Of a DNA stretch of 64,000 bases, positions 9,651 through 17,850 are shown in pieces; the stretch's first letter is position 1; every line of letters begins with the position of its first letter. Under the pieces are notes generated by a model, which was not told where the DNA came from, made no database searches, and saw only the letters and a program-made list of their open reading frames with translations. A program made the translations under genes and the position numbers. The stretch covers positions 4,154,001-4,218,000 of the forward strand of contig OY759767.1 in the NCBI GenBank assembly GCA_963662705.2. Direction: 5' to 3'. The DNA comes from JAPPHA01 sp963662705 (GTDB lineage: Bacteria; Pseudomonadota; Alphaproteobacteria; Rhodobacterales; Rhodobacteraceae).

Positions 9651-10362
9651 TGGATAGGGGAAGGAACCGGGACCATGACGGCACGGGCCAGACGTACGGG
9701 GACCCGCCAGGCGACATACCGGGACGTGCTCGACGCGCCGCCCCACAAGGTTGCCGAGGTGATCGCCGGAACGCTCCATACCCATCCGAGGCCGGCAATG
9801 CGGCATGCCTGGGCGAGTTCAGGTATGGGCGCCAAGATCAATCCGCCATTCAACTATGGCGATGGCGGTCCAGGCGGCTGGTGGATCATCGATGAGCCTG
9901 AACTTCACCTGGGTGAAGACATCGTCGTGCCGGACCTCGCCGGCTGGCGGCGCGAGACGATGCCCGAATACCCGGATGCGGCCTATTGCACGATCGCGCC
10001 GGACTGGGTCTGCGAGGTGCTCTCGCCCTCTACACGGCGGCTGGACCTGAACGAGAAGCGGTCGCTCTATGCCCGCGAAGGCGTCGGCCAACTCTGGTTC
10101 GTCGATCCCGACGTACGGACGCTTGAGGCATTCGCATTGCGCGAGGGGCAGTGGCTGCTGCTGGCCACGCTCGCCGATGACGCGCCGGTCTCGCTTCCTC
10201 CTTTCGATGCCATCACCTTCCCGCTCGACGCCCTCTGGCCCGAGGTGATTGCGGGTGCGGGAAAGGCGGAATAACAGGATTCTCCGAGTCAACCGCCCCG
10301 CGACCGGACATCCGAGGCCCGGCATTTCCGCAATGCCGGGCAGCAGGGCGCAATCTTCTTCT
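9569..10362 (+). repeat. Integrase-tail plus Uma2 cassette, copy 1
   Basis: About 800 bp from CACGCCCGCACGGA in the integrase tail to just past the Uma2 stop is closely matched at 24963-25762. Flanking sequence differs on both sides, so this is a dispersed duplicate. The right border appears to cut into the minus-strand gene at 10289-10741. Confidence 0.8.
9675..10274 (+). CDS. Uma2-family (DUF820) predicted PD-(D/E)XK endonuclease, copy 1
   Basis: The 199-residue protein has features of the Uma2 family, a restriction-endonuclease-like fold widespread in bacteria and often linked to mobile DNA. Visible landmarks are HKVAEVIAGTLHTHPRP near the N-terminus, WWIIDEPELHLGEDIVVPDL with the conserved PD, WVCEVLSPSTRRLDLNEKR carrying the E-x-L/K region, and YAREGVGQLWFVDPDVRTLE. 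Nuclease activity is predicted from fold, not shown for this protein. It sits immediately after an integrase tail and has a close paralogue at 25071-25670 (roughly nine residues in ten identical). Confidence 0.88.
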   Translation: MTARARRTGTRQATYRDVLDAPPHKVAEVIAGTLHTHPRPAMRHAWASSGMGAKINPPFNYGDGGPGGWWIIDEPELHLGEDIVVPDLAGWRRETMPEYPDAAYCTIAPDWVCEVLSPSTRRLDLNEKRSLYAREGVGQLWFVDPDVRTLEAFALREGQWLLLATLADDAPVSLPPFDAITFPLDALWPEVIAGAGKAE

Positions 10363-10741
10363 GTTGGGGCCGGCTGTCAACTTTCATGGTCAAGGAGATG
10401 AAGCTGTTCCGTGGTTGGCGCCGGTTCCAGCGGTCAGCGTCACGCTCGAGAGCGTCGCCCATGGTCGAACGCAAATGTGTAATTGCCGCCTGCTTCATGT
10501 GCTCGATCGGTTCTTCCGTATTCCATTCAGTGGAATCCGCCGTGTGACTGCAGAACGGGCGGAAAACTTCCCCGTCGCGGACTTTGGCCTTCCAGTCCTC
10601 CAGGTGAACCTTGAATTGAAATTCGCTTTCCTCAGACGGGCACTCGCGGTCGAAGTAGCCCTTCTCGTCACAGGAAATCGACACCGGGAATCTGGTAGTC
10701 CCGTCGAGCATCCTCAATGTGCGAATCGTTTCCTCGAACAC
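10289..10741 (-). pseudogene. Conserved hypothetical zinc-ribbon-like protein, 3'-truncated
   Basis: The frame contains DEKGYFDRECPSEESEFQFK, a segment ending RPFCSHTADSTEW, and WNRRQPRNSFISLTMKVDSRP, a combination I recognise from a conserved hypothetical family with Cys-rich ribbons; function unknown. The GTG at 10741 has GGAGGG upstream and is the best start; ATG 10711 and ATG 10783 are alternatives. After KVDSRP the sequence turns into the duplicated Uma2 cassette border, so the C-terminal domain is lost. It lies downstream of the RES toxin gene on the same strand. Confidence 0.5.
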
Positions 10742-10842
10742 GGTGATGCCTGCCCTCCGGAGCCGCGACTGCGACCGGGTCATTCTCGGGTCTACCGGTC
10801 CGCGCGGACATGGTCCCGACGCATGTCCGCCCCAGCCGCGTT

Positions 10843-11547
10843 TCAGCGAGGCCAGCACTGGCTGTCATCGCCGATTTCGCGTTTCTCATAGACGGTTTCA
10901 ACTTCTAGACCGTTCCATACGTAACAGAGGTGCCGCTCCTGGCGGGCGTTGGAGAGAAGGGGCGGTCGGAACACGGCGACACATTCGCCCCCTGTCCGGC
11001 GGACGCTGTCATAGGCGATCCCGTTCGACCCGACCGCACGCAGTATTCTCGCCAGTTGCCGGCCCGCGGCGCAGTTGTCGTTGTGGTAGACAAGCGGCTG
11101 GGCAGTATTCTGGCCGCGTAGGTCGTGCATGTCCCCGTCGAGGTCGACGAGACAGACCCGCATATCCAATTCCATATGCGCCTGGGCCGTGGCGCTCAGG
11201 AACTGCTCGCGGTCGTGTTTGGTCTCGGCGATGGCCGTGTCCAGGTCTTTCGCGGCATAGAAGACGCCGTAAGTGCCATCCGAGAACCGGCTGCTGTTTG
11301 GGTTCAGATGGGTGAAGGCTGCCATGATGACGGTGGTCCCAGGCCCACTGATGCGATCTTCCAGAGGCACGAGATCGATATCGCCGGCCTCGTCACGAAG
11401 CCTGGGATTCGTGAGCGCCTCCAGTTCGATGATTGCCTCAAGGTCGTCTGGATCGGTCACCCGCTCGAAGGGCTGAATCGGCGGAAACCGGCTGGGGATG
11501 ATTCGCCAGCACGGCTTCCATTCGATGCGGGCAACCGGCAACGTCAT
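10843..11547 (-). CDS. RES-domain toxin (predicted NAD+-degrading) of an Xre-RES pair
   Basis: The 234-residue protein has the RES-domain signature residues: Arg in NSSRFSDGTYGVFYAAKDLD, Glu in TAIAETKHDREQF, and Ser in NGIAYDSVRRTGGECVAVF. Characterised RES toxins degrade or phosphorolyse NAD+, causing growth arrest. The ATG overlaps the upstream antitoxin stop by 4 bases, so translation is coupled. Length is normal and no damage is visible, so the pair is probably functional. Residue assignments come from family knowledge. Confidence 0.9.
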   Translation of the reverse strand: MTLPVARIEWKPCWRIIPSRFPPIQPFERVTDPDDLEAIIELEALTNPRLRDEAGDIDLVPLEDRISGPGTTVIMAAFTHLNPNSSRFSDGTYGVFYAAKDLDTAIAETKHDREQFLSATAQAHMELDMRVCLVDLDGDMHDLRGQNTAQPLVYHNDNCAAGRQLARILRAVGSNGIAYDSVRRTGGECVAVFRPPLLSNARQERHLCYVWNGLEVETVYEKREIGDDSQCWPR

Positions 11548-11948
11548 GCCCAGCCACCCCGCTGCGCGTCGAGGTATTGCCGTACGACGAAGAGGTCAGC
11601 CACCTGGCCGGAGAGCATCCGTTCAAGAGCCGACCGACCGCCGAACGGTAGCGCCGCGTTTGGACGCCTCACCCATTCGTCGGCCGCCCTTTCGTCCGGG
11701 AGCAGGATCTGAAGGGCCTTGTAGACTCCCAATACGTAGGAAATGCGCTCCAGCGTATCCTTCGGCAGAACAGTGTTCGGATCCTTCTTCCACTTGAAGA
11801 AGGTCGATCGGGCCGTCAGCCCAAGCAAAATCATCTGTTCATCGACCGAGAGACTCCAGATCTTCGCAATGTGAAAGAACGTGCTCAACGCCGGGGCAGA
11901 GAGGCCCTTCCGGTCAAACTCCGTTGCCCGACGTGTTTGTTCAGGCAT
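11544..11948 (-). CDS. Xre/MbcA/ParS-type antitoxin
   Basis: The product is 134 residues from ATG 11948; ATG 11960 is possible. An N-terminal helix-turn-helix-like part (ILLGLTARSTFFKWKKDP) is followed by the C-terminal toxin-binding domain (DUF2384-like) with WVRRPNAALPFGGRSALERM and VVRQYLDAQRGGWA. It should neutralise the RES toxin encoded directly downstream and repress the operon by binding the palindrome at 11981-12000. Confidence 0.9.
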   Translation of the reverse strand: MPEQTRRATEFDRKGLSAPALSTFFHIAKIWSLSVDEQMILLGLTARSTFFKWKKDPNTVLPKDTLERISYVLGVYKALQILLPDERAADEWVRRPNAALPFGGRSALERMLSGQVADLFVVRQYLDAQRGGWA

Positions 11949-11980
11949 AACAGACTCCACCGATGGTGCGTATCAATCAT

Positions 11981-12000
11981 TTAGTCCATAAATGGACTAA
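11981..12000. promoter_or_regulatory. Perfect 20-bp palindromic operator of the Xre-RES operon
   Basis: TTAGTCCAT and ATGGACTAA form exact 9-bp arms around AA, 33 bases upstream of the antitoxin start and in an AT-rich pocket. Its position and symmetry fit dimeric antitoxin binding and autoregulation. Confidence 0.65.
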
Positions 12001-12230
12001 TCGCAAGCCGGAATGTACCGAATGATGAGGGCTTCAGCGCCGGGCGGAGACGGCAGGTCGACAGGGGCGTTGCTCCGCGTTCGTGCCCGAGGCTGTGTAC
12101 CGTTGAGCAGCGAGACCATTGTCCGAGGAGCCGGGTGCCTGAGTCGGGCACGCCCGGATCTGTGGGAGCCGCGGGCGGGCACCCGATACTGTCAAGTAAA
12201 ATGGTGAAAGAACGATTACATGGACAACGG

Positions 12231-12833
12231 ATGAAAACCATCGCCTATTTCAGGGTCTCAACCCCGCAGCAGGACGCGGGCAGCCAGCGCCTCGCCATTC
12301 TCGAATATGCCCGCAAACACGGCCTTCAGAACGACGACTTCGTCGAAGCAACAGCACGGGGACAGGCCAATGCAAAGCACCGTCGGCTTGATGAACTGAT
12401 CGGTATTATCAACCTTGTCGTGAGCGAACTTTCCAGGCTCGGGCGCTCGCTCGGCCACATCGTCGCCGTCCATAACGGCTTCGCAAAGGCGGGCGTCGCG
12501 TTCATCGCGATCAGGGAGAACATCCGTGTCGAAGGCAAACAGGATATCCAGACAAAGGTCATGACCTCGCTGTTCGCGCTGTTCGTCGAAGTCGAGCGTG
12601 ACCTGATCTCGGAGCGCACGCGCGAGGGCCTCGCAAAGGCCAAGGCCTCCGGCGAGACGTTCGGGCGCCCGAAAGGATCACTGGGTGTGCCGCGTCTGGA
12701 CGGGAAGGAAGACGAAATTCGCCAATTCATCGACCTCGGCGTCTCCCGTACCGCGACTGCAAAGATCACGGGCGTCTCCCGGTCAACCCTCTACAATTTC
12801 ATGGCCACGAGGGGACTGAAACCCGGTCGTTAG
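12231..12833 (+). CDS. Serine recombinase (resolvase/DNA invertase, Pin-like)
   Basis: The 200-residue protein begins MKTIAYFRVSTPQQDAGSQR with catalytic Ser10, contains LVVSELSRLGRSLGHIVAV and TKVMTSLFALFVEVERDLIS, and ends with a helix-turn-helix (KITGVSRSTLYNFMATRGL). These enzymes invert or resolve DNA through a serine nucleophile. Between DELIG and LVVSEL the chain is about four residues shorter than usual, which may impair folding of the catalytic core. The start is chosen at MKT; the upstream frame extension has no family similarity. No inversion sites were identified. Confidence 0.88.
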   Translation: MKTIAYFRVSTPQQDAGSQRLAILEYARKHGLQNDDFVEATARGQANAKHRRLDELIGIINLVVSELSRLGRSLGHIVAVHNGFAKAGVAFIAIRENIRVEGKQDIQTKVMTSLFALFVEVERDLISERTREGLAKAKASGETFGRPKGSLGVPRLDGKEDEIRQFIDLGVSRTATAKITGVSRSTLYNFMATRGLKPGR

Positions 12834-12837
12834 CGTG

Positions 12838-13334
12838 TGTGTCAGCACGAATCTGGCTACTACCCAAATTGTCGTGACATATGCGGTTCTCGTACGTCTG
12901 GAAGGCGTCGTTGTAGAGCGTGAGAACGTCAAGATAGCTGTCGAGCGAGTGGCGCGTTTCTTCGATTAGTGTCTTGGTGATTTCACCGCCTTTCTCGCCA
13001 GCGAAAAGATAGCCGTAGCGGGACATCAACTTGGCCTTAATTTCTTTGATCCTCGCGCTGTTGATCTGCGATAGCGACGGGTGGGCGCACTGCTCCTTGA
13101 TGATCCGGTACTGCTGCTTCGGCGTAAAGCGCATCAGGTTTTCGTAGAGCGCCGTACGTTTGCTTGGTGCCTTGAAACGCGTGCTCGCGTGGGAAAGTTC
13201 ACACCGTACTCCTCCAAATATTCCGACGTGGCTTCGACGATTATCGCGCCGGATCGGCCATGCCCGGTGTCGCCGAGTACAACGGCGGCGAAGCGAAAGA
13301 ACTGAGGGGGGAAATTGTCGCCGAATATGCTCAA
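12838..13334 (-). pseudogene. Broken gene downstream of hipA, possibly abortive-infection-like
   Basis: A TTG start (13334) overlaps the hipA stop. The frame reads ATSEYLEEYGVNFPTRARVS, then a shift near 13190 leads to a second frame with ALYENLMRFTPKQQYRIIKE and TKTLIEETRHSLDSYLDVL. From memory this arrangement resembles a conserved hypothetical family linked with phage defence, but I am not sure of the name. The 3' part is missing where the recombinase gene begins. Confidence 0.45.
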
Positions 13335-14677
13335 GCCAGTGCTGCCTTCTCAGGATCCAGCCGAAATCCCGGATAAGCGAAGGCGCCGTTGATCATCGAG
13401 CAGTCGGCTTCGGTGACGCCTTCGCCGCGGGCGATATTATACCAGCTGGCTTTGACCTGATCTTCCATCGCATCGATGATTGCGGCGGCTTCGTCCGACT
13501 TTACGTGGAAACGGGCGCATTGCGAGACTATGTTCTGCGCATTGGCGTAGCGGCCGATGTCACCACAGGTCATGGCGAGGTCGCGGCGCCCAAGGCTCAC
13601 CGGCGTCGACGGCGTCAGGTCGTAGGCCGGGGAGAGTTTCCAGTCGGCGCCTATTGCGATGGCGGCATGATTGCGCGGGTGATCGTCGGTGTTCGAGATC
13701 AGCGCATTGAAGACCATGCGGCGGAATAGTTCCGCGGCGTCGTCCTTCGGTTGCCCCGAAACGCGGCGCAGTTCTTCGGCCAGCAAAACGTAAGACCAGC
13801 GGTCTCTATGCTGGTGCGTGTCTTCGGTGCGCAGGATTGTCAGGCCGCTCATCATCCGCGCGCGCATATAGCCGTTACTTGTCTTTTGACGGTCGAAGCG
13901 CTTGACAAGCAACACGTCACGGCCTGCAATTTGCTCAATGCGGCTTTGGGCGGTGTGGACGCCGCAGGCGTTGGCGAGCCAAAGCATGGCGTGCTCGACC
14001 CGCGCATGGTTCCACCTGTCATCGCCGCGATTGAATTTTGCGAGCCAAAGCCCGTCCGAGTCCTCGACGACGGCCTTCGGGCGCGCGCCGCCCATCGAGG
14101 TGCCGACCAGCATAAAGTCTTCGACCTGTCCGGCCTCGGGACCGTCCGAGGCGTCTTCGCCGGAGACGATGGCATCGGCAAGCGCGATCAGCCTTTCGAG
14201 ATTGAGCGTCTTGTTGAACTTTTTCATCGGCGCAGGTGGCTTTGGGCCGAGGCCAAACCCGAGCGCGCCAGCGCTGTCATCGGGCGCGTTGAGCAGATAA
14301 TCGATCTCGCCGAGCTGCGGCAGGCCGACATGTTTTTCAATGACGCGACGGCCCCAATAATCAGGACCGGCGTCGCGCAGCGCGCCGAGCACACCCTTTT
14401 GCGCCGTCGTGCGGTAGGTCGTACTGGCCAGCTTGAGATCGATCGGATCGATGGGTACTGCGTCTGGATTGGCAAGGTAGCTCCTGCCGTATACGAAGCG
14501 CCCGACCGGAACCCCGTTGCGATTCGGTTCGAGCACGAAACGGCCCGCGGTCACGAACACACGCGTGCCGGGCAGCGTGATATAGACAAAGCAATGGGTG
14601 GCGCCGGGCTCAGAACGTCTACCAGCGGACGTTCTGAATGACGCACCGACGAACAGGCTTGCCGGTCGAACATCCAC
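13331..14677 (-). CDS. HipA-family serine/threonine kinase toxin
   Basis: The core from about CFVYITLPGTRVFVTAGRF onward is a complete HipA-like kinase: GTSMGGARPKAVVED (nucleotide-binding strand), LLVKRFDRQ, NALISNTDDHPRNHAAIAI (catalytic Asp with the H-x-x-N motif) and LSPAYDLTPS (metal-binding motif). HipA kinases phosphorylate targets such as glutamyl-tRNA synthetase and cause persistence unless held by HipB. The first 25 or so residues before GATHC are foreign, derived from an adjacent fragment, so the native start is lost or replaced. The cognate HipB-type gene lies about 7.7 kb upstream on the same strand instead of adjoining it. Whether this kinase is still expressed is uncertain. Confidence 0.85.
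   Translation of the reverse strand: MDVRPASLFVGASFRTSAGRRSEPGATHCFVYITLPGTRVFVTAGRFVLEPNRNGVPVGRFVYGRSYLANPDAVPIDPIDLKLASTTYRTTAQKGVLGALRDAGPDYWGRRVIEKHVGLPQLGEIDYLLNAPDDSAGALGFGLGPKPPAPMKKFNKTLNLERLIALADAIVSGEDASDGPEAGQVEDFMLVGTSMGGARPKAVVEDSDGLWLAKFNRGDDRWNHARVEHAMLWLANACGVHTAQSRIEQIAGRDVLLVKRFDRQKTSNGYMRARMMSGLTILRTEDTHQHRDRWSYVLLAEELRRVSGQPKDDAAELFRRMVFNALISNTDDHPRNHAAIAIGADWKLSPAYDLTPSTPVSLGRRDLAMTCGDIGRYANAQNIVSQCARFHVKSDEAAAIIDAMEDQVKASWYNIARGEGVTEADCSMINGAFAYPGFRLDPEKAALA
14611..14636. repeat. Perfect 9-bp inverted repeat at the hipA 5' junction
   Basis: CAGAACGTC and GACGTTCTG flank an 8-base loop exactly where hipA coding sequence gives way to foreign DNA. It could be a hairpin or operator; no partner copy was seen. 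Confidence 0.45.
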
Positions 14678-14860
14678 AAAGGTACATCAAGCGAAAGGCT
14701 TGCGCCGTCACCAATCAGCCGGCACCGCGCAAAACAAACTCCTACCTTCTCGACGATCTTTTCGACATGAACATTGCGCCCTGTCCATGGGTGGTAGTCA
14801 TAAAGAATCCGGCGCGCGGGGGTATTGTGGGTGTTGAGGAGCCGAGTTGTACAACACCAA
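14614..14860 (-). pseudogene. Small IS-associated protein (DUF5372-like) fragment, copy 1
   Basis: The minus frame reads RRILYDYHPWTGRNVHVEKI, then VGVCFARCRLIGDGASL and LWMFDRQACSSVRHSERPLV. Short proteins with this pattern (HPWxGRxVxVE and WMFDRxAC) often accompany insertion sequences; DUF5372 is my recollection. There is no start codon of its own in a good context, and its 3' end overlaps the hipA junction. Confidence 0.45.
14681..14857 (+). repeat. Inverted repeat arm A (pairs with 16950-17127)
   Basis: About 177 bp reappear in inverted orientation at 16950-17127 with only a few substitutions. The arms enclose about 2.1 kb holding a GNAT gene and an IS1111-type transposase remnant. The arms carry parts of the DUF5372-like reading frame. 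Confidence 0.8.
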
Positions 14861-15107
14861 ACGACAACACAGTGCTTTGGGCTGCCGCCCGCCGGCACCG
14901 GAAGCCACCATTCCGGTGGATCGCACGCCACTCATGCACTAACATTCAAACTGGACCACTCACGTGGGGCTGCTCACAAAACGTGGTTGTTGAAAGCGTG
15001 AATCATCGGCACTGACAAAGGTCTGCGCTGAGCCCGAAACGGCCGCTTAAAGTGTCAACCCTCTTAGTTGTCCCTAGCAAGGCCAAAGAAACTGTGTGAG
15101 TTTGAGC

Positions 15108-15536
15108 ATGGAAATTGTAAAGGCCCGGGAAATATCGGAAAGCGAAATTGATCAGATACACGTGCTAGTTAGACAACTTTCGTCACGTGCAAACCTGATA
15201 GGCACCGCAGAGATAAATACTCTCTTGAGTGACGGTAAATTGGTTCTTTTTACAGCGATTGTTGATGGGAAAATCATTGGAATGCTCAGTTTGGTATTCT
15301 ACCAGATTCCAACAGGCCTTCGAGCGCGGATCGAGGACGTTGTGGTTCTGGACGAGTATCGAGGCCTGGGTATCGCACGCTCAATGAGCGAGAAAGCAAT
15401 TTCAACCTTCAAGGAGGCCGGAGCGCGCACATTGGACCTCACGTCCAGCCCTTCGCGCAGTGCAGCAAACAATCTATATCAATCAATCGGTTTTGTTCAG
15501 CGTGAGACAAATGTATACCGCTTCAAAGACCACTGA
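15108..15536 (+). CDS. GNAT-family N-acetyltransferase
   Basis: The 142-residue protein has the acetyl-CoA binding motif in RIEDVVVLDEYRGLGIARSM and a C-terminal NNLYQSIGFVQRETNVYRF, typical of GNAT enzymes that acetylate small amines or protein N-termini. The substrate cannot be inferred. Base composition is visibly more AT-rich than its neighbours, suggesting recent transfer. An in-frame GTG at 15096 is an alternative start; no clear ribosome site is present at either. It lies between the two inverted repeat arms as apparent cargo. Confidence 0.85.
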   Translation: MEIVKAREISESEIDQIHVLVRQLSSRANLIGTAEINTLLSDGKLVLFTAIVDGKIIGMLSLVFYQIPTGLRARIEDVVVLDEYRGLGIARSMSEKAISTFKEAGARTLDLTSSPSRSAANNLYQSIGFVQRETNVYRFKDH

Positions 15537-15912
15537 TGGGACGGACCATGATGAAGATGATGATGGGTGGCATCATCGATTCAGACCTTCTGGGATTGTC
15601 AGAAAAGGTACGCTGATTGTGGCCTGAATCGTCAGCTTTGTCCTGTGTGGATGGCTGCTGCTTGGCGAGACTTTTTCGATGTGATCGGAAGTTTGTCAGA
15701 TGCGGTCTTGTGTCCGGCCTGTTTGCGCGGCGCACGTGGCTGCTGGCCCTGATGGTTTCCACAAACCAAGTCCCAACCTGCATATCGAACAGCCTGCGTT
15801 CAGGACAAAGCACGGGGTGTCTTGGTTCTGGGGCTGACAATTTTCCATCACTTCATTGGTCTTGCTATTCGCCTGTTCCGGCCTGGCTCGGATCGCTCTG
15901 ACCCGGTAGGGC
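15537..15912. other. Intergenic stretch inside the inverted-arm segment
   Basis: No gene is recognised on either strand. It separates the GNAT gene from the 3' end of the IS1111-type transposase and may include that element's non-coding end. Confidence 0.4.
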
Positions 15913-16708
15913 TCATTGCGCGTTAGACCCGATCATTCTGGCAGTCTTGTTCGCCATGGCAACGGCTGCCACCTTGCCCGGCTTTCGCGCGAGGATGTCG
16001 GCAAACCATGGATCATACCGCTCGGGGTTTTGGATTATCTGGCGCATTCGGGACATCATGCCGATGACCAGCAATCGGCGAATGTATTGATCGCCCATCT
16101 TCGAGATGCGTCCCAACCGCTCCTTGCCACCGCTGGAACGGTTCAGAGGTGTCAGTTCGAGCCAGGCAGCAAACGCACGGCCATTGCCGAACTGTCTCCC
16201 GGTCCCGACAGTGGCCACGATGGCGGATGCTGTGATCGGGCCGACACCCGGGATCGTTTGCAGGAGTGCGACCCGCTTTTCACGTTGGGCCACCCGCATC
16301 ATCTGGCGGGTGTAGCCTGCAATCTTGCCACGCAGAAAGAGCAGTTGCTCACAAAGCTCGGCGACGACCACACCAGCCACTTCCGGCAAGTAGGGGCAGT
16401 CACCGTCAAGCATGCGCTTTGCAAATTGAGTGGCGTGACCAACGCATTGCGCAAAGACGATCCCGAACTCCGCCAACTGGCCGTGCAGCATGTTGATCAT
16501 CTGCGTCCGCTGACGGACCACAAGGTCCCGTGTCCGGTGCAGCGCAAGGATCGCCTGCTGATCAGGCGTCTTTACTTCAACAAACCGTATCGTCGGCCGC
16601 GTGACAGCCTCGCAAATAGCCGCCGAATCGTTTGCATCGGATTTACCGCGCTTGACGTAGGGCTTCATATAAATGGGTGGGATCAGTTTTATGCCATGAC
16701 CCAGGGGT
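15913..16708 (-). pseudogene. IS110 family (IS1111 group) transposase, truncated at both ends
   Basis: From GIKLIPPIYMKPYVKRGKSD the frame follows the IS1111-group transposase: AAICEAVTRPTIRFVEVKT, TRDLVVRQRTQMINMLHGQL, IPGVGPITASAIVATVG and AWLELTPLNRSSGGKERLG (the serine-containing C-terminal domain). The N-terminal DEDD half of about 90 residues is absent upstream of 16708. The C-terminus ends NKTARMIGSNAQ, short of the usual end. The element is inactive. Confidence 0.85.
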
Positions 16709-16949
16709 GAACGTCATGTTGTAAGCCACCATTTGTTATCTGCCAATCTTTGATACGAAGGGGATCAGAAACGTCGAATCGCAAACATTCGCTCGCGAGA
16801 ATTCAAGGCGAACATCTCCCTGGAAGTGACCTGCTCCCCTGATTGTCCTCGTTCATAAGTTAGTTCTGTTCATATTGTGATCCGCTTTGGATCGGGTTGC
16901 GAATTGAGTAGGTGTGAGCCCGTCGAGGCTCGAATGGGGCCTTGTGATG

Positions 16950-17127
16950 TTGTACAACTTGGCTCCTCAACACCCACAATACCCCCGCGCGCCGGATTCT
17001 TTATGACTACCACCCATGGACAGGGCGCAATGTTCATGTCGAAAGGATCGTCGAGAAGGTAGGAGTTTGTTTTGCGCGGTGCCGGCTGATTGGTGACGGC
17101 GCAAGCCTTTCGCTTGATGAACCTTTC
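16950..17127 (-). repeat. Inverted repeat arm B (pairs with 14681-14857)
   Basis: This is the inverted partner of arm A. On the plus strand it encodes the same DUF5372-like start (RILYDYHPWTGRNVHVERI) and then diverges after GDGASLSLDE into unrelated sequence. Confidence 0.8.
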
Positions 17128-17535
17128 TCCTTGCCACCCGGTCGCCCGAACCAGGCCACCTTATCGGTGATTCCGGATGAACGTCCTTCTCCAGCCCATC
17201 AGATTCATTTCGACAAAGACGGGTCCATCGTTGGGTGGTTTGGCCCATGTCACAACGCGTAATGGGTTGAAGGAGGCGACTGTCGAATATACGGTTGGCC
17301 TCATGAGCGAACACAGCAAAAAGACCGCGCCGCCGCCCGAAATACCGGGGTTCCCCAGGGGCTGGCGAGACGAGATCAAGGAGGACCTTACGGCCCAACT
17401 TCGGGCCGGCGGTACACTGTACGGCGTCCGCTCGGACGATGCCTATGTTGCACGCACCATGGTTGGGAAAAGGTGCTCAGCATGCCCAACCGGGAGTCGG
17501 CCTGACCCAGGTCGCCCGCTCTTGTGGTCACCGAA
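17128..17535. other. Stretch between inverted arm B and the PIN gene
   Basis: A plus-strand open frame around 17302-17569 (containing PEIPGFPRGWRDEIKEDLT) has no family I recognise and no ribosome site. It may be the remnant of a gene upstream of the PIN toxin. Confidence 0.3.
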
Positions 17536-17734
17536 ATGCAACCGACAGCGTATATCGAGACATCCGTAGTCAGTTATCTGACATCGCAACCGTCGCGGGA
17601 CGTGGTCATCGCGGCGTATCAGGAGATCACCCGGGAGTGGTGGCAAGATGCCCCCGACAGGTTCGACCTCGTTGCTTCTGCGCTTGTCGTGTCAGAGGCC
17701 AGAGCGGGCGATCCGGATGCGGCGCGAAACCGTC
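17536..17734 (+). pseudogene. PIN-domain (VapC-type) toxin, 5' part, interrupted by IS21
   Basis: ATG 17536 opens MQPTAYIETSVVSYLTSQPS with the first PIN acidic residue, followed by EITREWWQDAPDRFDLVASA, then VVSEARAGDPDAARNR, where the IS21-family element enters. Joining this part to 21620 after removing the element and one target duplication restores an open frame of about 161 residues (ARNR-LEALASVTLLEATSD). PIN toxins are Mg-dependent ribonucleases. The partner antitoxin follows the 3' part. Confidence 0.88.
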
Positions 17735-17743
17735 TGTGGAATC

Positions 17744-17797
17744 GCGTTCAAAATTGACCCACTTTTGGGGTGATTCGCGTTCAAAATTGACCCACCC
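17744..17797 (+). repeat. Left-end multiple terminal repeats of the IS21 element
   Basis: GCGTTCAAAATTGACCCA occurs twice (17744-17761 and within 17772-17797). These are candidate transposase-binding sites, matched in inverted orientation at the right end. Confidence 0.8.
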
Positions 17798-17850
17798 CCC
17801 TGATCCGATGGAAACGACTGCCTCGCAACATTTTCAGCGAGGCAGAAGAG

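Noticed and set aside
14598..14677. First 25 codons of the long HipA frame as genuine HipA N-terminus
   Set aside because: They are the out-of-frame text of the adjoining DUF5372-like fragment; family similarity starts at about CFVYITLPG.
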